Positions 5,647 to 13,730 of a DNA stretch of 53,606 nt are shown one piece after another (within the stretch, counting starts at the first letter, position 1; the number at the start of each line of letters is the position of its first letter). Under the pieces are notes generated by a model, which ran no database searches, was not told where the DNA came from, and was given only the letters and a program-made list of their open reading frames with translations. The stretch comes from SIG440 sp045587485 (GTDB taxonomy: Bacteria > Bacillota > Clostridia > Monoglobales > Monoglobaceae). Location: contig JAZNCI010000081.1 of the NCBI GenBank assembly GCA_045587485.1, forward strand, positions 1 through 53,606. Direction: 5' to 3'. The position numbers and the translations under genes were made by a program.

Positions 5647-5873
5647 TATCCCACCACCTTTCTTACGCCGCCATAATTTGGTACAACGGCAGCAGGCTCT
5701 TCAATCTCTCCATTAAGAAACTTTATAAAAATATCATAGTTAATCAAATACTTTTTACCACTCCTAATGTGCTTAAATTTACCATTCAGCAGCCAAGTCC
5801 TGATCGTATAAGCTGATATTCCCGTTTCTTCTGCCAACTGTTTTATGGTACAGATATGAGGCGTTTTATTCAT
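5646..5873 (-). CDS. Excisionase/MerR-type HTH protein
   Basis: 75 aa. Residues 8-50 have the excisionase-family pattern TIKQLAEETGISAYTIRTWL followed by IRSGKKYLINYDIF. ATG 5873 is preceded by AAGGAG; the longer open frame upstream overlaps the 59-aa HTH gene and is rejected. It is the second gene of the minus-strand operon divergent from the repressor, the usual place of xis in satellites. It probably bends att DNA for excision. Confidence 0.75.
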   Translation of the reverse strand: MNKTPHICTIKQLAEETGISAYTIRTWLLNGKFKHIRSGKKYLINYDIFIKFLNGEIEEPAAVVPNYGGVRKVVG

Positions 5874-5874
5874 A

Positions 5875-6054
5875 CTATGCACTCTCCTTTTTAAATTTTT
5901 CAATAATAGAACGAATTTCAGTTTTTTTCTCCGCTGATAGCTCCCGGCGAAGCAAACGAGAGAAGTTGCCGTCATTGATACCTAATTTCTCAGCTATTTG
6001 CCACAATTTAAGTCCTGCCGCTTTTATCTCGTTTCTAATGTCTTGGTTTTTCAT
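5875..6054 (-). CDS. Small HTH protein, 59 aa
   Basis: Start ATG 6054 behind AAAGGAG. The product begins MKNQDIRNEIKAAGLKLWQI and continues AEKLGINDGNFSRLLRREL, a clear helix-turn-helix of the type found as the first early gene of clostridial elements. Its stop (5875-5877) is just before the excisionase-like start. It is too short for routine ORF calling but has ribosome site, coupling and domain support. Likely an early regulator opposing the XRE repressor. Confidence 0.75.
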   Translation of the reverse strand: MKNQDIRNEIKAAGLKLWQIAEKLGINDGNFSRLLRRELSAEKKTEIRSIIEKFKKESA

Positions 6055-6081
6055 GATTTTTTACTCCTTTCAAATTTGTTG

Positions 6082-6120
6082 TTGACTTTTTTGTTACTTT
6101 AGTGTATTATGGTAACAAAA
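6082..6120 (+). promoter_or_regulatory. Repressor-integrase promoter with overlapping palindromic operator
   Basis: TTGACT 6082-6087, 17-bp spacer, TATTAT 6105-6110. A palindrome TTTTGTTAC (6089-6097) / GTAACAAAA (6112-6120) with 14-bp spacer covers the promoter core. A related AGTAACAAAAT lies at 6187-6197. The lysogeny-type XRE repressor at 6219 is the obvious ligand, giving autoregulation and control of the divergent operon. Confidence 0.65.
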
Positions 6121-6218
6121 GATTACAACAACAATATAGCATAAATCACGATCTGCGTCAACTGTTTTGTACCATTCTTTTAAATAAGTAACAAAATATT
6201 CACATTGGGGGTATAAAA

Positions 6219-6983
6219 ATGATAACTAGTAATCAATTTACAGACATAGGAGAAAGAATAAAGAGGCTCAGAGAAGACAAAGGACTAACTCAGGCAGAAC
6301 TTGCAAAAAAGCTAAATGTAAAAAGAGAAACCGTTAATCAATGGGAAAACAATGTAAGGGATTTAAAAACCCAATATACGATAAGTCTTGCCAAAGAATT
6401 TAATGTCTCTGCAGACTATATTCTTGGAATTACTCCAGATATAAAAACAACCGATCCAACCATAAAAGAAATCTGTGAATATACTGGCTTATCTGAAAAA
6501 GCTGTAAGGGAAATATCCACTTTAAAAAAATTTCGATACTACTTTCCTTGTTTTATTAAACTTATTGAGAGTGGGGCTATGCGGTTTATTGTAACACATA
6601 TAAATTCATTCATGCATGATAAAAGAGATACTTATAAAGAAATATTAAAACAACGTTGCCGTATAAGTTCGCACATCAAAGAATCTTTATTAGTTGATCC
6701 GTCATATGATTTTTTTGATGATTATAAATACATCGACTTAATTATCGATGAAAGTGAGTTTGAGCAAACAATAGATTTTCAAACGTGGAAATTTCAGCAG
6801 GATTTAATAAAAGTAGTAAATGCTTTTATAGATGACTATGTAGAGAAGCCCAAAGAATTAGATATATCCTTTTACAATTTTATAAAAGGATGTGATCCCA
6901 ACGTAGTTGGTTATACTTCTAATGATGAGTTTTACTTTTTTGATGGAAACAAGAAAAGCTTTTTTGAAGAAGGTGAAAACTAA
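6219..6983 (+). CDS. XRE-family repressor of the element (Stl/CI-like)
   Basis: 254 aa. Residues 10-65 form a classic HTH_XRE (ERIKRLREDKGLTQAELAKK, VKRETVNQWENN, FNVSADYILG). The remaining 190 residues are a helical domain of unknown fold that may receive an inducing signal. It has no peptidase motif visible, so induction may not depend on RecA cleavage, as with satellite Stl repressors that respond to helper-phage proteins. GGGGG-type ribosome site precedes ATG. It overlaps the integrase start by one base, so both are co-translated. Confidence 0.85.
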   Translation: MITSNQFTDIGERIKRLREDKGLTQAELAKKLNVKRETVNQWENNVRDLKTQYTISLAKEFNVSADYILGITPDIKTTDPTIKEICEYTGLSEKAVREISTLKKFRYYFPCFIKLIESGAMRFIVTHINSFMHDKRDTYKEILKQRCRISSHIKESLLVDPSYDFFDDYKYIDLIIDESEFEQTIDFQTWKFQQDLIKVVNAFIDDYVEKPKELDISFYNFIKGCDPNVVGYTSNDEFYFFDGNKKSFFEEGEN

Positions 6984-8362
6984 TGGCAAGCATAACAAAG
7001 AGGAATAACACCTATACAATAAGAGTATCTCTCGGTTATGATTCTACCGGGAAACAAATACAAAAATTCAAGACTTGGAAACCGCCCTACGGTATGACAC
7101 CGAAACAGATAGAAAAAGAACTGGAGCGGCAAAAGTTTTTATTTGAAGAACAATGCCAAAGCGGGCAGTATATGGATGGCAATATAAAGTTTTCAGAATT
7201 TGTTTGCCTTTGGATGAACGACTATGCAGAGCAACAGCTCAGGACAAAGACACTTACCGAATACAAAAATCTTCTCAAAAGGATAAATGCAGCAATCGGG
7301 CATATAAAACTTGACAAACTGCAGCCCCATCACCTAATGGAATTTTATAATAATCTCCGTGAAGAAAACATCCGTGAGGATATAAAGCTCACAGCCCGAA
7401 TGGATGTAAAACCGCTCCTAAAGAAAAACAACCTTACTCACAAAAAACTTGCTAAGTTATCAGGGCTTTCTATAAATACCGTTGACAACTTTGTTCACGG
7501 TATGAATATAACAAAACTATCAGCAGAAAAGATTGCAGCAGCTTTATCTATGCAAGCAGACAAACTTTTCAAGATTGCCGGAACAAACAAAACCCATCTT
7601 GCAGACAAAACTATATCACACTATCACAAACTTATATCCTCAATTCTTGAAAAGGCTGTAAAGTGGCAAATAATTCTTTATAATCCTTGCCAGAGAGTAG
7701 AGGCTCCAAAGGTTCAAAGCAAAGAAAAAAGCTATCTGGATGAAACGCAGACAGCCGAACTAATAAACTACCTTGACAATGAACCCCTGCAGTATAAAAC
7801 AATAATAATTACTCTTTTATATTCAGGGATGCGAAGAGGTGAACTGTGTGGTCTGGAATGGAGCGACATAGATTTCAAAAATTCACTTATTAACATTAAC
7901 AAATCTTCGCTTTACACTGTAGAAAAAGGCATATATGAAGACACAACAAAAACAGAAAGTTCAAAGCGAGTTATTAAAATGCCGCCTTTGGTTATGAATT
8001 TGCTGAAACAACATAAAAAAGAACAAACTGCTGAGCGGTTGAAACTCGGTGACCTATGGATTGATTCGGAAAAGATTTTTACACAATGGAACGGAAAGCC
8101 TATACACCCGGACACACTTTCAGGATGGTTTAAAAAGTTTTTAACAAAAAACAACCTTCCTCAGATTACACTCCACAGCCTGCGACACACAAACGCAACC
8201 TTGCTTATTGCAGGCGGTGCAGATTTAAGAACGGTATCAAAGAGACTCGGACACTCCAATATGTCCACAACAGCCAACATATACACTCACGCAATACAAA
8301 GTGCAGACGAAAGAGCCGCACAACTCCTTGACAATATGCTTGCTGCAAAACGGAATGCCTAA
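6983..8362 (+). CDS. int: Tyrosine-type site-specific integrase with inserted HTH domain
   Basis: 459 aa. N-terminal arm-binding domain (SITKRNNTYTIRVSLGYD), SAM-like core-binding domain from about residue 65, and catalytic domain from about 240. Catalytic residues are visible: Arg in YSGMRRGELCGL, the beta-hairpin Lys region TKTESSKRVIKMP, HSLRHTNAT, and GHSNMSTTANIYTH with the nucleophilic Tyr. The core-binding domain is interrupted at about residues 140-200 by an XRE-like HTH (NLTHKKLAKLSGLSINTVDN, then LSAEKIAAALSMQADKLFKI). It ends about 110 bp before the att core in tRNA-Arg. It mediates integration and, with the xis-like protein, excision. Confidence 0.95.
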   Translation: MASITKRNNTYTIRVSLGYDSTGKQIQKFKTWKPPYGMTPKQIEKELERQKFLFEEQCQSGQYMDGNIKFSEFVCLWMNDYAEQQLRTKTLTEYKNLLKRINAAIGHIKLDKLQPHHLMEFYNNLREENIREDIKLTARMDVKPLLKKNNLTHKKLAKLSGLSINTVDNFVHGMNITKLSAEKIAAALSMQADKLFKIAGTNKTHLADKTISHYHKLISSILEKAVKWQIILYNPCQRVEAPKVQSKEKSYLDETQTAELINYLDNEPLQYKTIIITLLYSGMRRGELCGLEWSDIDFKNSLININKSSLYTVEKGIYEDTTKTESSKRVIKMPPLVMNLLKQHKKEQTAERLKLGDLWIDSEKIFTQWNGKPIHPDTLSGWFKKFLTKNNLPQITLHSLRHTNATLLIAGGADLRTVSKRLGHSNMSTTANIYTHAIQSADERAAQLLDNMLAAKRNA

Positions 8363-8378
8363 TTAACAAAAATTCCTC

Positions 8379-8403
8379 AATAAGTAACAAATAAGTAGCA
8401 AAA
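8379..8403 (+). repeat. Putative integrase arm-type site, right
   Basis: Identical over 25 bp to 328-352, in the same orientation, 68 bp from the att core. It contains AAGTAACAA and AAGTAGCAA words. Confidence 0.6.
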
Positions 8404-8434
8404 ACACATTTGGAAAATAGTGTAATAAAAAGTA

Positions 8435-8467
8435 AAAAACCGCAAAGCCTTGTGCAATGCGGTTTTT
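8435..8467. terminator. Bidirectional terminator between int and tRNA-Arg
   Basis: Perfect stem AAAAACCGCA (8435-8444) / TGCGGTTTTT (8458-8467) with T tracts on both strands. It terminates integrase mRNA and the tRNA transcript coming from the other side. Confidence 0.85.
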
Positions 8468-8470
8468 AAT

Positions 8471-8516
8471 TGGTGCGCCAGAAGGGACTCGAACCCCTGA
8501 CCTACTGGTTCGTAGC
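8471..8516. repeat. att site, right copy (within tRNA-Arg)
   Basis: 46-bp copy identical to 169-214; it forms the 3' half of the intact tRNA gene from the anticodon loop to CCA, so integration keeps the tRNA functional. Confidence 0.93.
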
Positions 8517-8547
8517 CAGTCACTCTATCCAGCTGAGCTACTGGCGC
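8471..8547 (-). tRNA. tRNA-Arg (anticodon ACG)
   Basis: 77 nt including encoded CCA. Read on the minus strand: acceptor GCGCCAG pairs with CTGGCGC, the D arm carries AGCTGGATAGA, the anticodon stem ACTGG/CCAGT encloses CTACGAA (anticodon ACG, read as ICG), and the T arm has GGTTCGAGTCC. It is the integration target of the element at 169-8516. Confidence 0.97.
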
Positions 8548-8587
8548 ATATTGGAAAGGCTTTTTATTCTGCCGCCAACGTTTATAT

Positions 8588-8616
8588 ATTCTATCATATC
8601 TTTTCAGAAAATGCAA
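8588..8616 (-). promoter_or_regulatory. tRNA-Arg promoter
   Basis: Minus strand: TTGCAT (8616-8611), 17 bp, TAGAAT (8593-8588), about 40 bp before the tRNA 5' end. Confidence 0.65.
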
Positions 8617-8656
8617 GCCTTTTTTTTAATTTTTTATAAATTCTTTCTGTAACAAT

Positions 8657-8703
8657 ATTGTAAATATTTTTTCATTTACAATAACAATTATTTTTGGTAT
8701 ACT
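8657..8703 (+). promoter_or_regulatory. Promoter with palindromic operator for the SLH protein gene
   Basis: TTTACA 8675-8680, 17-bp spacer, TATACT 8698-8703. A perfect palindrome ATTGTAAAT (8657-8665) / ATTTACAAT (8674-8682) with 8-bp spacer overlaps the -35 box, indicating control by an unidentified dimeric regulator. Confidence 0.65.
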
Positions 8704-8749
8704 CAATGTTAGATATAATTCAACAAATTTACTCAGGAAGTGTTAACAT

Positions 8750-11320
8750 ATGAAAACAAAAAAATTACTTATAAGATTTGTTTCCTTGACGATATGTGCC
8801 GCAATTTTTCTTGGTTCAATCAGTGCATTTGCATCTGTTCTGGGCAGTTCAACAATTGACAGCTATACAAAACAAATCGGCGAGGGTCTTTATTTTACCC
8901 ACAACATTTTTTACAGCGACCAAAACGGCGTTGGCAAGCAAAGTGAAAATTACATCACCTACACCCCAAACAGCACAGTTATCCCGACAATCACCTATGG
9001 CACGGCGCTTTATGGAGGGAACACTCTTTCAAATCAGGTTTCCACTATGGAAGGTCAGGGTATTGATGTTCTTGCAGGAACAAATGCCGACTATTTTTCT
9101 AGCCAGACTCTTGTTCCTATGAGCACCGCAATAGTTGACGGCAAAATTCTTACCAAAGACGCGTCAGGTCAGGATGCAATAGGAATATTGGAGGACGGTA
9201 CCGCCTTTATATCCTATGTATATTTCAACTCGGTTCTTACGCGTGAGGACGGAAGCGAGGTAAATATATATAATATAAACAAATACCGCCAACCCTATGC
9301 CGCATATATGATGACACCGGAATTTTCGGATACTACTAAAAATACAACCAAAGGCTTTGACGTAATTCTCGGCTCGGTCGAGGGCGAAATGAAGCTGGGT
9401 AAAAAAATTACCGCAGTTGTAGAATCTGTTACCGAAAACTCATCCGCCATTGCAATACCAAAAGACAAAATTGTTATAACGGTTGACTCCAAAGCACCGG
9501 AAGAATTTCTTACTCCTATCTCATCCCTTAAAATTGGCGAAAAAGTCACCATAAATTTCAGTTCAACAGGCGATAACCGTTGGTCACAGGTAAAGACCGG
9601 AATGGGCTCTGTCGGCGGCAGACTGCTGATAAACGGAGAGGTTAATTCAAAGCTTCCAACAGGTGCCGCTCCACGTACAGCAATCGGCGTTAAGGAAGAT
9701 GGCAGCATTGTTCTTTATACACTTGACGGCAGACAATCAGGACACAGCTATGGAGCACAGCTCAAAACTTTGGCAAAGCGTATGAAGGAGCTTGGTTGCA
9801 TTGATGCGCTAAATCTTGATGGCGGCGGCTCTACGGCAGTCAGTGTCCAGCTCCCCGGAAACAACTCTTCCTCTGTTGTAAATAAACCCTCTGACGGCAA
9901 TGAACGCAAAGTTTCTACACATTTTATATTTACCAACACTGCCATAAAATCAGGTGAAACCACACAACTGCATCTATATCCTTCAACCGCGTATATTCTC
10001 AAGGGTGCCTCTCTTCAACTTGATTTAAAGGCAACCGACAGCGGCTTTTATCCCTCACACATTCCCGACGATGCGGTATACAGCGTTCAGGAGGGAAAAA
10101 ACAGTACAGTTTCTCAAAATGGTCTGTTCTCAGCAAACGACAGCGGCATAGTAACAGTTTACGCAAAAAGCAGTTCATTGACCGGTTCAACATCCATTAC
10201 CTGCATTGAAACACCCACAAGCATTAATATCAGGAATGCTTCAACCGGCAAGGAAATAAACGAACTTACCATTGACCCCGGTGACAGTATAACACTTTCT
10301 GCCGATGCCTACGGCGGTTATAACAAGCTGATTTCGACTTCAGAATGTTTCAACTGGGAGTGTGACAGCAACATTGGTACAATTGACCCGACAGGCACAT
10401 TTACAGCCACAGATAAATTTGGCGAAAAAGGCAGTATTCGCATATCTGCAGGTGATAAAACCGTTACAATCCCCGTGACCTTGGTTTCAGCAGACAGCAA
10501 CGACCCTAAAGCTTACCCCGTGATTGATATGGCCCTTGAAAACGGCAGGCTTGCAGGCAGAATAATATGTGAATATAATATTACAATACCAAAAAACGGA
10601 ATTACCCTTAAAGCAGATGGCAAAAAAGCCAGCCTTTACTACAACGAAGAAACCGGCGAATTTACTGCTGACCTTCCGGAAGACACGAGGAAAATAACCA
10701 TATTTGCAACCAACGAATCCAAGTTTACCACCTTTAAAACAATGACAGTTGCGGATGGTCTGCTTGAAAACCCTTTTGTCGACACAAAAGAACATTGGGC
10801 TGAAAATATCTTGAACTACCTGTATAGCCGAAAGATAATCAACGGCGACCCCACATCAGGCTTGCTGAAATTCTTTCCGCAAAAGCAGATGACCCGTTCG
10901 GAATTTGCGGTTATGATTGTAAATTACCTTGATATTGACCCTTCGGATTATTCTGATATATCATTACCATATTCCGACCTTGATGCCATTCCATTCTGGG
11001 CACTTGACAGCTTTAAAGCACTCTATGACCTTGGAATTATCAAAGGCAGATATGTCAGCGATACCGAAAGTTGCGCCGACCCGTTGGCATCCATCAGCCG
11101 TCAAGAAGCGGCAACAATTGTGACACGTACCCTGCCACAAGGTTTCTTTAAAACATCCGTAACCGCTCCTGATAAATCTGATGTTGCGGATTGGGCAGAA
11201 GATGGAATTTCTGTTCTTTTAAACATTGGAGCTTTAAATGGTTACGAGGACGGTACATTGCAGCCACTAAAGCCTTTAACCAAAGCAGAAGCAGCAAAAA
11301 TACTGTACTCTGCCATGTAA
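8750..11320 (+). CDS. Secreted phosphodiester glycosidase-family protein with Ig-like and SLH domains
   Basis: 856 aa. A signal peptide is visible at residues 1-28 (basic KTKK, hydrophobic core, cleavage near AFA). Residues about 60-385 match the NAGPA-type phosphodiester glycosidase domain, with NADYF and the signature ALNLDGGGSTAV. These enzymes remove sugar-1-phosphodiester caps from glycans or teichoic-type polymers. A bacterial Ig-like region follows (about 400-480, LYPSTAYILKGASLQL). Three SLH repeats end the protein (about 680-856, each with HWAE/PFWAL/DWAED and a GxxxG-type turn), anchoring it to pyruvylated wall polymers. It stands alone between the tRNA and the mgtE riboswitch, under its own promoter. 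Substrate unknown. Confidence 0.85.
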   Translation: MKTKKLLIRFVSLTICAAIFLGSISAFASVLGSSTIDSYTKQIGEGLYFTHNIFYSDQNGVGKQSENYITYTPNSTVIPTITYGTALYGGNTLSNQVSTMEGQGIDVLAGTNADYFSSQTLVPMSTAIVDGKILTKDASGQDAIGILEDGTAFISYVYFNSVLTREDGSEVNIYNINKYRQPYAAYMMTPEFSDTTKNTTKGFDVILGSVEGEMKLGKKITAVVESVTENSSAIAIPKDKIVITVDSKAPEEFLTPISSLKIGEKVTINFSSTGDNRWSQVKTGMGSVGGRLLINGEVNSKLPTGAAPRTAIGVKEDGSIVLYTLDGRQSGHSYGAQLKTLAKRMKELGCIDALNLDGGGSTAVSVQLPGNNSSSVVNKPSDGNERKVSTHFIFTNTAIKSGETTQLHLYPSTAYILKGASLQLDLKATDSGFYPSHIPDDAVYSVQEGKNSTVSQNGLFSANDSGIVTVYAKSSSLTGSTSITCIETPTSINIRNASTGKEINELTIDPGDSITLSADAYGGYNKLISTSECFNWECDSNIGTIDPTGTFTATDKFGEKGSIRISAGDKTVTIPVTLVSADSNDPKAYPVIDMALENGRLAGRIICEYNITIPKNGITLKADGKKASLYYNEETGEFTADLPEDTRKITIFATNESKFTTFKTMTVADGLLENPFVDTKEHWAENILNYLYSRKIINGDPTSGLLKFFPQKQMTRSEFAVMIVNYLDIDPSDYSDISLPYSDLDAIPFWALDSFKALYDLGIIKGRYVSDTESCADPLASISRQEAATIVTRTLPQGFFKTSVTAPDKSDVADWAEDGISVLLNIGALNGYEDGTLQPLKPLTKAEAAKILYSAM

Positions 11321-11323
11321 GTA

Positions 11324-11352
11324 TTGACAAATATCAACATATGCGTTAAAAT
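11324..11352 (+). promoter_or_regulatory. Promoter of the mgtE leader
   Basis: TTGACA 11324-11329, 17-bp spacer, TAAAAT 11347-11352, located directly before the M-box leader. Confidence 0.75.
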
Positions 11353-11360
11353 AAACAAAA

Positions 11361-11520
11361 GGATTATTCCGGTAGGTAAGGCTACCACAGGGATACGGAT
11401 TGCTGCCGCGAAATGGTGGAGACACCACAAGATGGTTGAACAGGCAATATCGAACACAAGGTATCGTCTAACGCAATTTCATCGCCCTGCGAAGCTAAAG
11501 CTTGAACGGTGACATCGCAT
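11361..11520 (+). ncRNA. M-box (ykoK) magnesium riboswitch
   Basis: The leader of mgtE carries M-box conserved blocks: GGTAGGTAAGGCTACC, AGGGATACGGATTGCTGCCG, the TGGTGGAGACACCAC hairpin, GATGGTTGAACAGGC and a downstream CGCCCTGCGAAGC segment. This class binds Mg2+ and lets a terminator form when Mg2+ is high. Position between promoter, terminator and a Mg2+ transporter supports the call. Confidence 0.9.
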
Positions 11521-11539
11521 ATTTTGGTTTGTTTCAATC

Positions 11540-11577
11540 TCCCTGTGTCATTGTTCATCATTGATACAGGGATTTTT
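11540..11577 (+). terminator. Regulatory terminator of the M-box leader
   Basis: Stem TCCCTGTGTCA (11540-11550) / TGATACAGGGA (11562-11572) followed by TTTTT. It is the expression platform of the riboswitch. Confidence 0.85.
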
Positions 11578-11608
11578 GTATATAATATAGAAACAGGAGG
11601 AAATGCAG

Positions 11609-12967
11609 ATGATAGAAGAAATTTTAACATTTATAGAAAATAAGGAATTTGTCAAACTGCGAAGTACTCTTTCCGAAATGAATGCACCGGATATTGCAGC
11701 AATGCTTGACGAAATCCCCGAGGAATATATTCTGCGTCTTTTCAGGTTGCTGCCCAAGGAGCTTGCGGCAGACACCTTTGTAGAAATGGATGCCGATACC
11801 CAAGAGCACCTTATCCAGTGTTTCAGTGATAAAGAGCTCCACGATGTGCTTGACGAAATGTATCTTGACGATACTGTTGATATTATCGAGGAAATGCCCG
11901 CAAATGTAGTAAAGCGAATTCTGCGCCAATCTGACCCTCAGACACGTTCGGAAATTAATAAAATCCTTAATTATCCCAAGGACAGCGCAGGCAGCATTAT
12001 GACAATTGAGTATGTTGACCTTAAAACACATATGACTGTTGCCGAGGCATTTGACCGGATTCGCAAAACAGGCGTTAATAAAGAAACTGTCTATACCTGC
12101 TATGTAACTGACCAAAACAGACATCTGCTGGGAATTACCACCGTCAAAGACCTGCTGTTGTGCGACAACTGCGCAAAAATCGGCAACATGATGGAAACCA
12201 ACGTAATCTACGTTGACACCTTTGATGACAAAGAAGAGGTTGCTAACCTGTTTAACAAATATGACTTTTTAGCAATGCCCGTGGTTGACAAAGAAACCCG
12301 TCTTGTTGGCATAATAACCGTTGATGATGTAATCGATGTCATCCAGGAAGAGCATACCGAGGATATCGAAAAAATGGCGGCTATGCTACCCTCTGAAAAA
12401 CCTTATCTCAAAACATCGTCGTGGGAAATTTTTAAAAACAGAATTCCGTGGCTTATGCTACTGATGCTGTCCTCCACCTTCACGGGTAAAATTATCAGCT
12501 CCTTTGAAGAAACTCTTGCCGCCTGCGTGGCACTTACTGCATTTATTCCTATGCTGATGGGTACCGGCGGTAACTCCGGCGGTCAGGCATCTGTTACCAT
12601 TATCCGTGGTTTGTCCCTGGGCGATGTGGAAATGAAGGATATCTTCAAGGTTCTTGGCAAGGAGTTGGCAGTATCACTACTTTGCGGAATTGCCCTTGCA
12701 GTTGTGAACTTTGGCAAAATGATGCTTGTCGACCAGGGAGCAATTCTTGCATCAGGCCAAAGCCCTGTTATGGTCTCACTGGTGGTTTCACTGACCCTAC
12801 TTGTCACGGTTCTCTGTGCAAAGCTGATTGGTTGCAGCCTTCCAATACTCGTAAAACGCCTTGGCTTTGACCCTGCTGTTATGGCAAGTCCCTTTGTCAC
12901 AACCATTGTGGATGCTATTTCTTTGCTTATCTATTTTGTTATTGCAATGCAGGTTTTAAATTTTTAG
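11609..12967 (+). CDS. mgtE: Magnesium transporter MgtE
   Basis: 452 aa. N-terminal superhelical domain (about 1-125, with DIAAMLDEIPEEY), tandem CBS domains (about 130-255, with SAGSIMTIEYVDL and TVDDVIDVI) and five membrane helices (about 280-452, with PMLMGTGGNSGGQAS, the Mg2+-path signature). The N and CBS domains sense cytosolic Mg2+ and close the channel. ATG 11609 is chosen because AGGAGG (11595-11600) is 8 bp away; ATG 11603 is too close. Expression is under the M-box riboswitch. Length is normal for the family. Confidence 0.96.
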   Translation: MIEEILTFIENKEFVKLRSTLSEMNAPDIAAMLDEIPEEYILRLFRLLPKELAADTFVEMDADTQEHLIQCFSDKELHDVLDEMYLDDTVDIIEEMPANVVKRILRQSDPQTRSEINKILNYPKDSAGSIMTIEYVDLKTHMTVAEAFDRIRKTGVNKETVYTCYVTDQNRHLLGITTVKDLLLCDNCAKIGNMMETNVIYVDTFDDKEEVANLFNKYDFLAMPVVDKETRLVGIITVDDVIDVIQEEHTEDIEKMAAMLPSEKPYLKTSSWEIFKNRIPWLMLLMLSSTFTGKIISSFEETLAACVALTAFIPMLMGTGGNSGGQASVTIIRGLSLGDVEMKDIFKVLGKELAVSLLCGIALAVVNFGKMMLVDQGAILASGQSPVMVSLVVSLTLLVTVLCAKLIGCSLPILVKRLGFDPAVMASPFVTTIVDAISLLIYFVIAMQVLNF

Positions 12968-12974
12968 TAAAATT

Positions 12975-13002
12975 TTAAGCGGATGTATTCACATCCGCTT
13001 AA
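12975..13002. terminator. Bidirectional terminator between mgtE and the SDR gene
   Basis: Stem TTAAGCGGATG (12975-12985) / CATCCGCTTAA (12992-13002); the stop of the minus-strand SDR gene lies in the right arm. Confidence 0.75.
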
Positions 13003-13730
13003 ATTAATCCTCCATCAACAACTATTGTTTGCCCCGTTATATAATCTGCTCCGGCTGATGCCAGAAATAATATACTCTCGGCAACATCCCTGGGAAATCC
13101 AATTCTGCCCAGAGGAATGTCCTCGCAGAAGGTATCAACATCTTCTTTCGACAGATGGGAATTCATATCGGTATCAATCAAGCCGGGAGCAACACAATTA
13201 ACGTTTATTCCCGATGGTGCAAGTTCTTTTGCCAACGCCTTGGTAAAACCAATAACCGCTGCCTTTGCCGAGGAATAAATAACCTCGCAGGAGCCGCCAC
13301 ATACACCCCATATCGAAGACACATTTATTATCTTGCCTGATTTTCTCCTTACCATATAAGGAATAACCGCCCTCGTGCAATTCATCATTCCAAAAATATT
13401 GGTATCAAAAACCGATTTGACATCTGCATCATTAAAATCAGTGAACAATCCCTGCTTAAGCGCAATGCCTGCATTGTTTACAAGTACATCAATACCACCA
13501 AATTCTGCAACAACACTCTCAACCATTTTTTCCGTCTGAATATTATCGGAAATATCAGCACCGAAAACTTCGGCATTACCGCCTGCGGCATTTATTTCAT
13601 CACGCAGACTTTGAGCAGACTCTTTGCTGTTATTGTAATTTATCGCAACATTATAGCCTTTTTCAGCAAACCTTTTTGCAGTTTCACATCCTATTCCCCG
13701 TGAACCGCCCGTAATCAGAACTGTTTTCAT
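12999..13730 (-). CDS. Short-chain dehydrogenase/reductase (FabG-like)
   Basis: 243 aa, standard SDR length. Visible motifs: TGGSRGIG (NAD(P)-binding), NNAG, catalytic Ser in NVSSIWG and YSSAK as the Tyr/Lys pair, and PGLIDTDM. The best match is 3-oxoacyl-ACP reductase FabG, but no fatty-acid genes lie nearby. It overlaps the end of the RNase R gene by four bases (ATGA) and is therefore co-translated with it. Substrate cannot be fixed from sequence; the call is to the family. Confidence 0.85.
   Translation of the reverse strand: MKTVLITGGSRGIGCETAKRFAEKGYNVAINYNNSKESAQSLRDEINAAGGNAEVFGADISDNIQTEKMVESVVAEFGGIDVLVNNAGIALKQGLFTDFNDADVKSVFDTNIFGMMNCTRAVIPYMVRRKSGKIINVSSIWGVCGGSCEVIYSSAKAAVIGFTKALAKELAPSGINVNCVAPGLIDTDMNSHLSKEDVDTFCEDIPLGRIGFPRDVAESILFLASAGADYITGQTIVVDGGLI

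Larger units (their letters stand above)
169..8516. mobile_element. Integrated element in tRNA-Arg (phage-satellite-like or minimal integrative element)
   Basis: The segment is bounded by 46-bp perfect direct repeats at 169-214 and 8471-8516; the right copy is the 3' half of an intact tRNA-Arg. The integrase gene lies next to the right end and is preceded by an XRE repressor. Divergent from these is a minus-strand operon with excisionase-like HTH proteins, a replisome-organizer-like protein and a TerS-like HTH protein. The order repressor-integrase / divergent xis-replication-TerS is the arrangement known for phage-inducible chromosomal islands. No structural phage genes, lysis genes, relaxase or conjugation genes are visible in about 8.3 kb. 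Satellite identity is inference; site-specific integration is directly seen. Confidence 0.85.

Noticed and set aside
11324..11602. Small ORFs in the mgtE leader
   Set aside because: They overlap the M-box aptamer and terminator and have no ribosome site.
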